From: Prosthecobacter sp. | Lineage (GTDB): Bacteria > Verrucomicrobiota > Verrucomicrobiia > Verrucomicrobiales > Verrucomicrobiaceae | Direction of reading: 5' to 3' | NCBI GenBank assembly: GCA_021733925.1 | Contig: JAIPJY010000007.1 | Span: 1-64,000 of the forward strand | Length of the DNA stretch: 64,000 bases | Part shown: piece after piece, positions 56,993 to 64,000 of the stretch | Position numbering within the stretch: position 1 is the first letter of the stretch | Layout: every line of letters begins with the position of its first letter | Translations under genes and position numbers: made by a program | Notes under the pieces: model-generated | Databases searched by the model: none | Told to the model about the DNA's origin: nothing | What the model saw: only the letters and a program-made list of their open reading frames with translations

Positions 56993-59311
56993 ATGCGTGC
57001 GCTTCACCGTCTGCTGCAAATGCGTCTCCTGCGCTGGTCTGGCGCGGCGCTGCTGCTGACGGCGGTAGTCTGGCTGCTGCTACCGCAGCCGGAGCTGTAT
57101 CCGCCGGAGTTTCGTTTCTCGCGCACGCTGGAAGATCGCAACGGCAGGCTGCTGCATCTTGCGTTGACGCCGGATGGCAAGTATCGTCGCTACACGCCGC
57201 TGGCCGAGATCAGCCCGGCCTTGATCAATGCGACGCTCACTCTTGAAGACCACCATTTTTACGAGCACCCGGGAGTGAATCCGCTCTCCATGCTGCGCGC
57301 GGCCTGGGGTGTCGTTTCAGGCTCGACACGCGGCGGCGGCTCCACCATCACGATGCAGCTCGCGCGGCTGCGCTATGATCTTCACACACGCACACCGTGG
57401 GGCAAGGCATGGCAGATGCTGCGTGCGGTGCAGATGGAAAAGCACCACTCGAAAGACGACATTCTGGAGGCTTATCTCAATCAGGCGCCGTATGGCGGGA
57501 ATGTGGAAGGCGTGGGAGCAGCAGGCCTTCTGTGGTGCGGCAAACCGGCGAAGGAACTAACCCTGCGCGAAGCGGTGACCCTCTCTGTACTTCCGCAAAG
57601 CCCAACCACTCGGCGGCCACGCACGACGGGTGGCAACGCAAGCCTGGCCGCCGCGCAGCATCGCCTGTGGGATCGTTTGCGTGAGGAGCGCGGCGTGCCT
57701 GCCGACCCGCTGGATGCGGCGTTCACGCTACGTCAGCTGCAGCCTGTGCCACGTGAGGCACCGCATCTGGCTAGGCGCTTGTTTGCCGGAAAACCAGCGG
57801 ATGATCGCGCCAGCTCCGGGGTGCCGCTGCGCTGCACGCTGGATGCCAACCGTCAGCAAGGCGTAGAGCAGGCAGTGAATGACTACGTGGCGCGAAAACG
57901 CGAAGTAGGCATCACCAATGCCTGCGCACTGCTGGTGCATGCGCCATCGCGCGAGGTGCTGGCCTATGTGGGTTCCAGCCGCTTTCTCGACAGCTCAATC
58001 CAAGGCCAGGTGGACGGCGTGCTGGCGCGGCGTTCGCCGGGCTCAGCGCTGAAGCCATTCATCTATGCCATGGCGATGCAGCAGGGGCTGATACATCCCC
58101 ACACGCTGCTGCGCGACGGACGCATGGCCTTCGGCAGCTACAATCCCGAGAATTTCGACCGCAACTTTGCCGGCCCCATATCCGCCGGAGATGCGCTGTA
58201 TCACAGCCGCAACATTCCAGCCGTGGCGCTGGCGCAGCGGCTCGAAACCCCGGGCTTGTACGGCTTTCTCAAAGAAGCTGGCGTCGCACTGCCGCAGCCT
58301 GCGGAGTACTACGGCCTCTCCCTACCGCTCGGCGGTGGTGAGGTATCTATGGAGGAACTGGCCGAACTTTACGCGCTCATGGCGAGCGATGGCAGCCCAC
58401 GCCGGCTGAATTATTTCAAAGCCCAGCAGTCCACAGAATCAAAGCCGCTCCTTACCGATGAGGCCCGCTATCTGACACGCGAGATGCTGCGCACGCGCGA
58501 AGGCGAGCCGGTCATGGATGACCCCGCAGTGACATGGAAGACAGGTACCTCGCACGGCCTTCGCGATGCTTGGGCCGCTGGCATGCGCGGCGAATATGTG
58601 CTGGTGGTGTGGATCGGCAATTTCAACGGCAAGGCCAACCCGGCCTTCATCGCCCGCGAGTGCGCCGCACCGCTGCTGTTTGAAACATTCCGGCATCTGC
58701 GCCTCCCAATGAAACGCGCAACGCCTCCAGCAGGTGTCTCGCAGGTGGAACTGTGCGCGGTCTCTGGCCAGCTCCCCACCCCGCACTGCCAGCACCGCGT
58801 GCAGGGCGGGTTCATTCCGGGTGTCTCACCCATCACACCCTGCGACATCCATCGCGAAGTCCTCATCGATGCCACCACCGGCCTGCGAGTCGCGCGGGAT
58901 GATGGCAAGCATGCTCTGAAACACGAGGTGTTCGAGTTCTGGCCCCCGGACCTGCTGGAGATGTTCAAGCTCGCCGGCGTGCCGCGAAAAACGCCGCCAC
59001 CACTGGAAGCCAGCGCTGAATCACTCGCCGCCGCTGATTCGGGCGCAGTGCCGAAGATTGTCTCACCGCGTGCCGCCCTGGTGTACACCCTGCAAGCCTC
59101 CGATGCCGCACGGCAAACCATCCCTCTGCGTGCCGACACCGCTCCCGGCGTGAACCGCGTCTTCTGGTTTGCCGGCCCCCGCTTTCTAGGTGCCAGCGAT
59201 CCCGCCACGCCCATCATGTGGGCCGCCGCCGCTGGCAAATGGCGCGTGCATGTCCTCGATGATCAATGCCGCAGCGCCGCAGTGGAAGTGCGCGTGGAGA
59301 TGGTGCCGTGA
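56993..59311 (+). CDS. pbpC: Penicillin-binding protein 1C (bifunctional transglycosylase/transpeptidase)
   Basis: A 772-residue class A PBP of the 1C type with an N-terminal membrane anchor (about 15-30). The GT51 glycosyltransferase site is EDHHFYEHPG (Glu85) with GGGSTITMQLAR. The transpeptidase has SALK (Ser351, Lys354), SRN (405-407) and KTGTS (516-520). The C-terminal region (about 600-772) fits the BiPBP_C domain typical of PBP1C. All catalytic motifs are intact. Directly behind alpha-2-macroglobulin, as in many Gram-negatives; this supports joint envelope repair or defence. Confidence 0.95.
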   Translation: MRALHRLLQMRLLRWSGAALLLTAVVWLLLPQPELYPPEFRFSRTLEDRNGRLLHLALTPDGKYRRYTPLAEISPALINATLTLEDHHFYEHPGVNPLSMLRAAWGVVSGSTRGGGSTITMQLARLRYDLHTRTPWGKAWQMLRAVQMEKHHSKDDILEAYLNQAPYGGNVEGVGAAGLLWCGKPAKELTLREAVTLSVLPQSPTTRRPRTTGGNASLAAAQHRLWDRLREERGVPADPLDAAFTLRQLQPVPREAPHLARRLFAGKPADDRASSGVPLRCTLDANRQQGVEQAVNDYVARKREVGITNACALLVHAPSREVLAYVGSSRFLDSSIQGQVDGVLARRSPGSALKPFIYAMAMQQGLIHPHTLLRDGRMAFGSYNPENFDRNFAGPISAGDALYHSRNIPAVALAQRLETPGLYGFLKEAGVALPQPAEYYGLSLPLGGGEVSMEELAELYALMASDGSPRRLNYFKAQQSTESKPLLTDEARYLTREMLRTREGEPVMDDPAVTWKTGTSHGLRDAWAAGMRGEYVLVVWIGNFNGKANPAFIARECAAPLLFETFRHLRLPMKRATPPAGVSQVELCAVSGQLPTPHCQHRVQGGFIPGVSPITPCDIHREVLIDATTGLRVARDDGKHALKHEVFEFWPPDLLEMFKLAGVPRKTPPPLEASAESLAAADSGAVPKIVSPRAALVYTLQASDAARQTIPLRADTAPGVNRVFWFAGPRFLGASDPATPIMWAAAAGKWRVHVLDDQCRSAAVEVRVEMVP

Positions 59312-59320
59312 AGTTCGCAG

Positions 59321-59896
59321 CTATTGCAGGACAAAATCTTTCGTCTCCAGCTTCAGCAAAAACGCCTTCGCATCCATTCCTCCCGCAAAGCCCGTCAGCT
59401 TGCCATTGGAGCCGATCACCCGATGACAGGGCGCAATGATGGAGATCGGGTTCTTGCCATTGGCCGCTCCCACCGCACGCACGGCATTGGGATTGCCAAT
59501 CTGCTCCGCGATCTGCGCGTAGCTCCGCGTCTCTCCAAAGGGAATGGTCAGCAGCGCGGCCCAGACTTTCTGCTGAAACTCTGTGCCGCCGATGAAGTCG
59601 AGCTTCAGTGAAAACGTCTCGCGCTTCCCTGCGAAGTAGTCCTGCAACTGCCGCTCCGCATCCAGCAGCACCGGATGCTTTCTGTCTTCATGCAGCGGAC
59701 TGAGGCGCACGCGCTTCGGATCATCGTTTTCCCACAGCACCGCCGCTAGTCCATGATCATTCGCTACGAGTGTGAGCAGGCCCACCGGCGAGGGCATGGT
59801 TTTATAAAAGTAGCTGCTGGGGGTCATGTCAGTGCGGTTTGTGTTCGGCCAGATCATGGCGCGCTCTGGTGACTGCTGCTGGCCATTTTCGGACAT
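59321..59896 (-). CDS. ogt: Methylated-DNA--[protein]-cysteine S-methyltransferase
   Basis: A 191-residue Ogt/AGT. The methyl-acceptor Cys157 lies in APCHRV, and the helix-turn-helix region includes FQQKVWAALLTIPFGETRSYAQIA. It removes alkyl groups from O6-guanine in a suicide reaction. The start is uncertain: ATG59896 gives an N-terminus (MSENG) that mirrors the divergent gene and is part of an inverted repeat, whereas ATG59827 (MTPSSYF) fits the family better. Divergent from the Ada-AlkA gene. Convergent with pbpC, 9 nt between stops. Confidence 0.9.
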   Translation of the reverse strand: MSENGQQQSPERAMIWPNTNRTDMTPSSYFYKTMPSPVGLLTLVANDHGLAAVLWENDDPKRVRLSPLHEDRKHPVLLDAERQLQDYFAGKRETFSLKLDFIGGTEFQQKVWAALLTIPFGETRSYAQIAEQIGNPNAVRAVGAANGKNPISIIAPCHRVIGSNGKLTGFAGGMDAKAFLLKLETKDFVLQ

Positions 59897-59931
59897 GGAG
59901 ATAAAATAAGCTCATGTCCGAAAACGGCCAG
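59879..59931. repeat. Inverted duplication across two divergent start codons
   Basis: CTGGCCATTTTCGGACAT (59879-59896) and ATGTCCGAAAACGGCCAG (59914-59931) are inverted repeats with 17 of 18 positions matching, around a 17-nt AT-rich spacer. Each arm contains the start of one gene, so both products would begin MSENGQ. It could be an operator dyad or the trace of an inversion-duplication event. Confidence 0.75.
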
Positions 59932-61422
59932 TCCGGTAGTGCTGAATGGACTAGGGTGCTGAACTCCATGAACCTGATCGATGATGATGCCGCGTATCGC
60001 GCACTGAAATCCCGTGACTCACGCTTTGACGGTGTGTTCTTTGTGGGGGTCACCTCCACCGGCATCTACTGCCGCCCCATCTGTCCGGTGAAGGTGCCCA
60101 AGCGTGAGAACTGCCGCTTCTATGAAAGCGCCGGGGCTGCGGAGAAGGCGGCCTTCCGCCCCTGCCTGCGCTGCCGGCCGGAGCTGGCTCCGGGACATGC
60201 GCCGGTGGATCACGCGCATCGGCTGGCGGATTTGATCATGCTCCGCATGGACGAAGGGCTCGCGGATGAGGGCGCGGGCCTCGAAGAGATCGCCACGCAG
60301 TTTGGCCTCAGCTCACGCCAGTTGCGCCGCATCGTGCAGCAGGAGCTCGGCGTCTCGCCCATCGAGTTGATCCAGACCCGCCGTCTGCTTTTGGCCAAGC
60401 AACTTCTCACTGACACCCGGCTGCCGGTCATCGAAATCGCCTTTGCCAGCGGCTTCTCCAGCCTGCGCCGGTTCAATGACGCCTTCATCCGTCATTACCG
60501 CATGCCGCCCACACGCCTGCGCAAAGAGGCCGCCACGCATTCAGGCAGGATGCACGCCACCGACACCTCCACGCTGCAGCTCGGCTACCGCCCGCCCTAC
60601 GACTGGGAAACCATGCTCAAATTCCTCGCAGCCCGCACAATCCGCGAAGTGGAATTCGTCGCCGATGGCACCTACTCACGCACCGTTCGCCTCGGCGACC
60701 ACACGGGCTGGATCAAAGTCTCCAACGCCCCAGCAAAGAACGCGCTGCAAGTGGAGTTCACGCATTCGCTCACGCCCGTCCTGCCAGCACTCCTGGGCCG
60801 GCTCCGCCACATGTTTGATCTCGCCGCCCGTCCCGATATCATTGCCGCGCATTTGATGCAGGATGCCACGCTGAAAAAAAGCGTCATGCAAAATCCCGGA
60901 CTGCGCGTGCCGGGCGCATTTGACGGTTTTGAAATGGCCGTGCGTGCTATTCTGGGCCAGCAGATCACCGTACAAGCCGCGACCAAGATCGCCTGCCGCT
61001 ACGCCGAAGCCTTCGGTGAAAAAATCGAAACACCGTTTCCTGAGCTGACACGGCTGACACCCCTGGCGCAGAAAGTCACCAGCGCCACCCTCGATGCCAT
61101 CACCCGCCTCGGCATCATCCGCACCCGCGCCGCATGCATCCTCGACTTGGCAGAAGCCTACCGCTCAGGCAAGATGCAGCTTGATCCCGGCGCGCATCCC
61201 GAAGCCTCCATCGCACAACTCGTGACGCTGCCCGGCATCGGCCCCTGGACCGCGCACTACATCGCCATGCGAGCCCTGCGCTGGCCGGATGCCTTTCCCA
61301 AAGAAGACATCGCCGTCCGCAACAACCTCGGCCGCGTCACCGCAAAGCAGGCCGAAGAAATGTCCCAGCCCTGGCGTCCCTGGCGGAGCTATGCGGTGAT
61401 GCATGTCTGGAATGGGCCTTAG
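59914..61422 (+). CDS. Ada-AlkA fusion: methyl-sensing activator and 3-methyladenine glycosylase
   Basis: A 502-residue fusion. Residues about 22-95 form the Ada metal-binding domain, with Cys53, Cys57, Cys84 and Cys87 as zinc ligands (one the methyl-phosphotriester acceptor). An AraC-type double HTH spans about 105-200. AlkA N-domain and HhH-GPD glycosylase span about 220-500, with LPGIGPWTAHYIAMRAL and the likely catalytic Asp465 (PKEDIAV). It should sense methylation damage, activate repair genes and excise alkylated bases. The O6-methylguanine transferase part of E. coli Ada is absent; the divergent ogt gene supplies that activity. Confidence 0.92.
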   Translation: MSENGQSGSAEWTRVLNSMNLIDDDAAYRALKSRDSRFDGVFFVGVTSTGIYCRPICPVKVPKRENCRFYESAGAAEKAAFRPCLRCRPELAPGHAPVDHAHRLADLIMLRMDEGLADEGAGLEEIATQFGLSSRQLRRIVQQELGVSPIELIQTRRLLLAKQLLTDTRLPVIEIAFASGFSSLRRFNDAFIRHYRMPPTRLRKEAATHSGRMHATDTSTLQLGYRPPYDWETMLKFLAARTIREVEFVADGTYSRTVRLGDHTGWIKVSNAPAKNALQVEFTHSLTPVLPALLGRLRHMFDLAARPDIIAAHLMQDATLKKSVMQNPGLRVPGAFDGFEMAVRAILGQQITVQAATKIACRYAEAFGEKIETPFPELTRLTPLAQKVTSATLDAITRLGIIRTRAACILDLAEAYRSGKMQLDPGAHPEASIAQLVTLPGIGPWTAHYIAMRALRWPDAFPKEDIAVRNNLGRVTAKQAEEMSQPWRPWRSYAVMHVWNGP

Positions 61423-62376
61423 TTATGGGTCTTTCCCAAAAGCCGCCTTGAACGCCTGCGTCGTCTTCGGCCATTCCTTGTCGCGCTGATTCAGCTCACC
61501 GGGATAGTCGCCGTTGGAATTCCAATACGTTTGCGACCGCGCCCCGTTCGTCTTCAGGAAAGCCGCCATCGCCTCCACAAAGGGAGCGGCATCCGGGCCC
61601 CACACGCCCCATTCATCTATCTGAAACGGCTTTCCATGCGCCTTCGCAAAGGCCAGCATGCCACCCAGATTCCATTCATTGTAGCCATGGGGGCTCACAC
61701 GCTTCTCCCAGGCCTCTTTGGGATCATTCGTCTCCCAGCCCTCGCCGCCCATCGCCTTAGGCTTCCAGTACACATCCTGGCCCACGAGGTCCACGTACTC
61801 ATCTCCAGGCCACATGGGCCGTGGATCGCTGGCACCCTCAGTGGTGGAAAAGCTGAAGCGAAACCGCTCTCCGCCCGGCACCCCGCGAAACACCCCATGA
61901 AACCTCTGCCACGACGCAATGAAGTCCGGGATCTGCGCCTGCTTCGCCCCACCCACACCCCACGCAAACCATTCGCCGTTCATCTCATGACTGGGCCGGA
62001 TCACGATCTCATACTCGCCCGGATTGTTCTCCAAAATGGACCCTGCCAGGCATTTCCAGTGCTCATCATACGCACCCGTCTTCGCGTCCGCGTAGCTTGC
62101 GCCTTGGATGATGATCGGCACATCATACACCAGCCTGCGGTCTCCGCGCTGGCCATACACCGTCTCGCTCAGCCAGTTCGCATAGCGGTAGTTCTCCCAC
62201 TTCTGAAAGTCCACCGTGCACAAAATCACATCCACCTTGCGTCCCAGCCATGCCTCATAATCCAGCACTCGCTGCATGGAATTTTCACCAAACACACCCG
62301 TCAAAGGCTCCGTTGCGTTGAGCTGGACAGACAAAAACAGGGCCAGAGTGGCAAAGAGAGAGGATCTGAAGGTCAT
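61423..62376 (-). CDS. Secreted GH26-like beta-mannanase
   Basis: A 317-residue exported glycoside hydrolase. ATG62376 opens a signal peptide (MTFRSSLFATLALFLSVQLNA); the longer in-frame start is rejected. The catalytic acid/base lies in HEMNGEWFAWG (Glu131) and the nucleophile is probably Glu245 in FQIDEWGVWG, the GH26 pattern. The likely substrate is beta-1,4-mannan or a related glycan. The stop abuts that of the Ada-AlkA gene with no gap. It could feed mannosides to the GH130 enzyme at 10.6 kb, but that link is inference. Confidence 0.85.
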   Translation of the reverse strand: MTFRSSLFATLALFLSVQLNATEPLTGVFGENSMQRVLDYEAWLGRKVDVILCTVDFQKWENYRYANWLSETVYGQRGDRRLVYDVPIIIQGASYADAKTGAYDEHWKCLAGSILENNPGEYEIVIRPSHEMNGEWFAWGVGGAKQAQIPDFIASWQRFHGVFRGVPGGERFRFSFSTTEGASDPRPMWPGDEYVDLVGQDVYWKPKAMGGEGWETNDPKEAWEKRVSPHGYNEWNLGGMLAFAKAHGKPFQIDEWGVWGPDAAPFVEAMAAFLKTNGARSQTYWNSNGDYPGELNQRDKEWPKTTQAFKAAFGKDP

Positions 62377-62665
62377 GAGGATGTTGATTTCAAAATTGGG
62401 TGCCAGCGCGGAGAGGGTGGGCAAAGTGTTGCCGCCTGCCGAGGGAGCATCCAGGGTCACCGCGCATGATGCACAGGACCGCCCGGCGACAAAGTGAACA
62501 TAAGTTTCATCAGCAAGCTCTCTGCACGCCGCAGGCCGGCCTGATGCCGGGCGTGGCCTCCAGGGCATCTTTTGAAAGAAGCGGCCGGAGTGAATGGCGC
62601 TGTGCTGAGAGAAACTGCAAAGCTGGTCAATGAACGCCTGTGGGGGTGCAGGTGTCAGTATCTAT
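62377..62665. other. Intergenic region, no gene seen
   Basis: 289 nt between the GH26-like gene and a small HTH frame. I see no convincing gene; one perfect 12-bp palindrome, CAGGCCGGCCTG (62532-62543), and no clear promoter. The GH26 promoter should lie here. Confidence 0.5.
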
Positions 62666-62815
62666 ATGACTGACAAGCCCAACTTGACCCCCAAAGAGAA
62701 AGAAATTCAGAGCCTCTTCGCCCGAGGCAAAACGCCCGAGACCATTGCCATCCGAATGGGCATGAAGATATCCAAAGTGCTGATGGTGATCGCGATGGTG
62801 CCCAAGGTGATCTGA
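62666..62815 (+). CDS. Small LuxR-type HTH protein or fragment, 49 aa
   Basis: The short frame encodes LTPKEKEIQSLFARGKTPETIAIRMGMKISKVLMVI, the opening of a GerE/LuxR-type DNA-binding helix-turn-helix (compare LTPREREVL...GxSNKEIAxxLxxS). The usual C-terminal recognition part is incomplete and no receiver domain is present. The same frame continues open for 294 nt after the TGA at 62813-62815. It is either a mini-regulator or a decayed gene. Confidence 0.4.
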   Translation: MTDKPNLTPKEKEIQSLFARGKTPETIAIRMGMKISKVLMVIAMVPKVI

Positions 62816-63278
62816 CGGGCAGATTGCCCCGGCAGCGGCCTCATTGACTTCAAGGTGCGCGGCAAATCAGTGATTGTCACGGCCCGTGGCATGATCGATT
62901 TGAACAAGCACGTAGTCGATGGTCACGCGCGTGCCAACCTGCGCGGCATCGCCGGAGTGGTTCTCTCGCCTGTCAGCGTGCGGTGTCTATCCCTGGCCCT
63001 GCCCTTCGAAGCTCTAGGTCTGTTACAGGATGAGGAGAGGCCCAAGAAAAGACTCAACCAGCACTGGAGGGACGAATTTGTCGGCTTTTTTTGGGTCGCA
63101 GTGCATTGAACCACACGCCAAGAACCGCGCAGCCAGCACAAGGGACGGTCAGCTCTACTGGAAACCACTATGCCAAAATTGCGGTCGTTCACGACGGCAG
63201 GTACCGTATCGGACGACAATATCGCAAATTCTACAGGAGGGCATCATAGCAACCGTGAAAACAAACCACGAACGCGCT
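62816..63278 (+). other. 463-nt gap with an unassigned open frame (62855-63109)
   Basis: A frame from GTG62855 to 63109 (84 codons, starting MRGKSVIVTARGMIDLNKHVV) continues in phase with the small HTH frame before it, separated by a TGA. I recognise no family, and codon support is weak. It may be a remnant of a longer gene. A purine-rich AGGAGG stands at 63235-63240, before the AraC-family gene. Confidence 0.3.
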
Positions 63279-64000
63279 ATGAACAACACCACCGCCCATA
63301 CCTCCCCCCGCCAAAAATTCATCCTGAACCTCTCGGAGAGTGCGCTCTTCCAGCACTACCAGAAGGCCTTCCACACGCTGACCAGCCTGCCGCTGAGTCT
63401 GGAAGCCACCAAGGATGACTCCCCCATCGAAGGCATCATCACCCGCAAGGGCGTAGCCGGTGTGGTGGAAACGCAGGTCCCGGTGCGCGTGGGAAAAAAC
63501 ACCATCGCCGTCATGCTCACCGGCGCCGTGCGCCTCCAGCCAGCCAATGCCGAACACTTCGCCCCCGTAGCCAAGGCGCTGCTGGATGACGACCGCACCG
63601 CTGCAGAAATCCGCGCCGCCAAGGTGCACTTCGAACATGTGCCCGTCATGGAGCCCGCACGCTATGAGGCCGCCCTGGCCATCCTGCAGTCCTTTGCCCT
63701 CCAACTGGGAGACAGCGCGCACCGCCTGCTGTTTGCCACCGCCACGCATGAGCCCGAAGCCGTGCGCAATGCCAAGGTCTTCATCCACGACCATCTGGCA
63801 GAGCCGATGTCCCTCGAAGCCGTCGCCAGCGCGGTGAACGTCAGCCCCTTCCATTTCTGCAAGCTCTTCAAGCGCTCCACCGGCCTGACCTTCACGGACT
63901 TCGTGAACCGCGCCCGAGTGGAAAAGGCCAAGCGCATGCTCATGAAGCCCGCCGCCCGCATCACCGAAGTGGCCTACGACGTCGGCTTCCAGAGCCTCTC
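63279..64000 (+). CDS. AraC-family transcriptional regulator with PocR-like sensor (cut by window end)
   Basis: An open frame of 240 codons runs off the window without a stop. The N-terminal part (about residues 15-140) resembles PocR-type ligand-binding domains (FQHYQKAFHTLTSLPLSLEA, VPVRVGKNTIAVMLTGAVRLQP). The C-terminal part is an AraC HTH (DHLAEPMSLEAVASAVNVSPFHFCKLFKRSTGLTFTDFVNRARVEKAKRML, then ITEVAYDVGFQSL). ATG63279 is used; an in-frame GTG at 63255 lies nearer the AGGAGG at 63235-63240. Its targets are unknown; no matching operator is seen in the window. Confidence 0.85.
   Translation, partial: MNNTTAHTSPRQKFILNLSESALFQHYQKAFHTLTSLPLSLEATKDDSPIEGIITRKGVAGVVETQVPVRVGKNTIAVMLTGAVRLQPANAEHFAPVAKALLDDDRTAAEIRAAKVHFEHVPVMEPARYEAALAILQSFALQLGDSAHRLLFATATHEPEAVRNAKVFIHDHLAEPMSLEAVASAVNVSPFHFCKLFKRSTGLTFTDFVNRARVEKAKRMLMKPAARITEVAYDVGFQSL

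Noticed and set aside
63170-63418. Short frame overlapping the AraC-family gene start
   Set aside because: It overlaps the better supported regulator in another phase and has no recognisable content.

Overview
The window looks like a chromosomal segment of a GC-rich Verrucomicrobium in the Prosthecobacter/Verrucomicrobium area of the PVC superphylum. This rests on gene families that are largely restricted to Planctomycetes and Verrucomicrobia: three DUF1592-type planctomycete cytochrome proteins, three DUF1552 secreted proteins, two propeller proteins with C-terminal cupredoxin domains, ThuA proteins, a DUF1080 protein and sulfatases. No marker gene such as 16S rRNA is present, so genus is inference.

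Region 1 (1-8.2 kb) is an envelope and general stress island: a broken YihY/BrkB gene, a PRC-barrel protein, a secreted esterase, a glycine-zipper lipoprotein, an OmpA-family protein, two small DUF883-like membrane proteins, a peptidoglycan-binding protein, CsbD, a transglutaminase, and an operon of a triple-BON protein plus three tiny membrane proteins. Six transcription units here share a 16-bp upstream element, GGGTTWCACCCCATGG, on both strands. Four of the six lie 48-49 nt from the start codon, which suggests one regulon and perhaps leaderless mRNAs.

Region 2 (8.2-19.4 kb) has a translationally coupled glycosyltransferase/GH130 pair, a CAU-anticodon tRNA, two divergent SNF2-family ATPases and a SWIM zinc-finger protein.

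Region 3 (19.4-51 kb) is a large secreted-catabolism region. A minus-strand operon runs DUF1080, two sulfatases, ThuA/discoidin/SGNH/propeller/cupredoxin protein, SGNH/propeller/cupredoxin protein. A divergent plus-strand operon has a hydrolase, DUF1552 and DUF1592. A long minus-strand series (51 to 36.7 kb) carries DUF1592, DUF1552, two unknown secreted proteins, DUF1592, DUF1552, two hydrolases and ThuA. A two-gene nucleotidyltransferase module lies on the opposite strand between the second DUF1592 and DUF1552. Nearly all products have signal peptides, so this is periplasmic or surface machinery, probably for sulfated or complex glycans.

Region 4 (51-64 kb) holds an alpha-2-macroglobulin/PBP1C pair, divergent DNA alkylation repair genes (ogt and an Ada-AlkA fusion) whose start regions form an inverted duplication, a GH26-like mannanase, a LuxR-type HTH fragment and an AraC regulator cut by the window end.

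The strongest candidate for something undescribed is the repeated element of region 1. Next come the inverted start-codon duplication at 59.9 kb and the module sitting inside the cytochrome operon.
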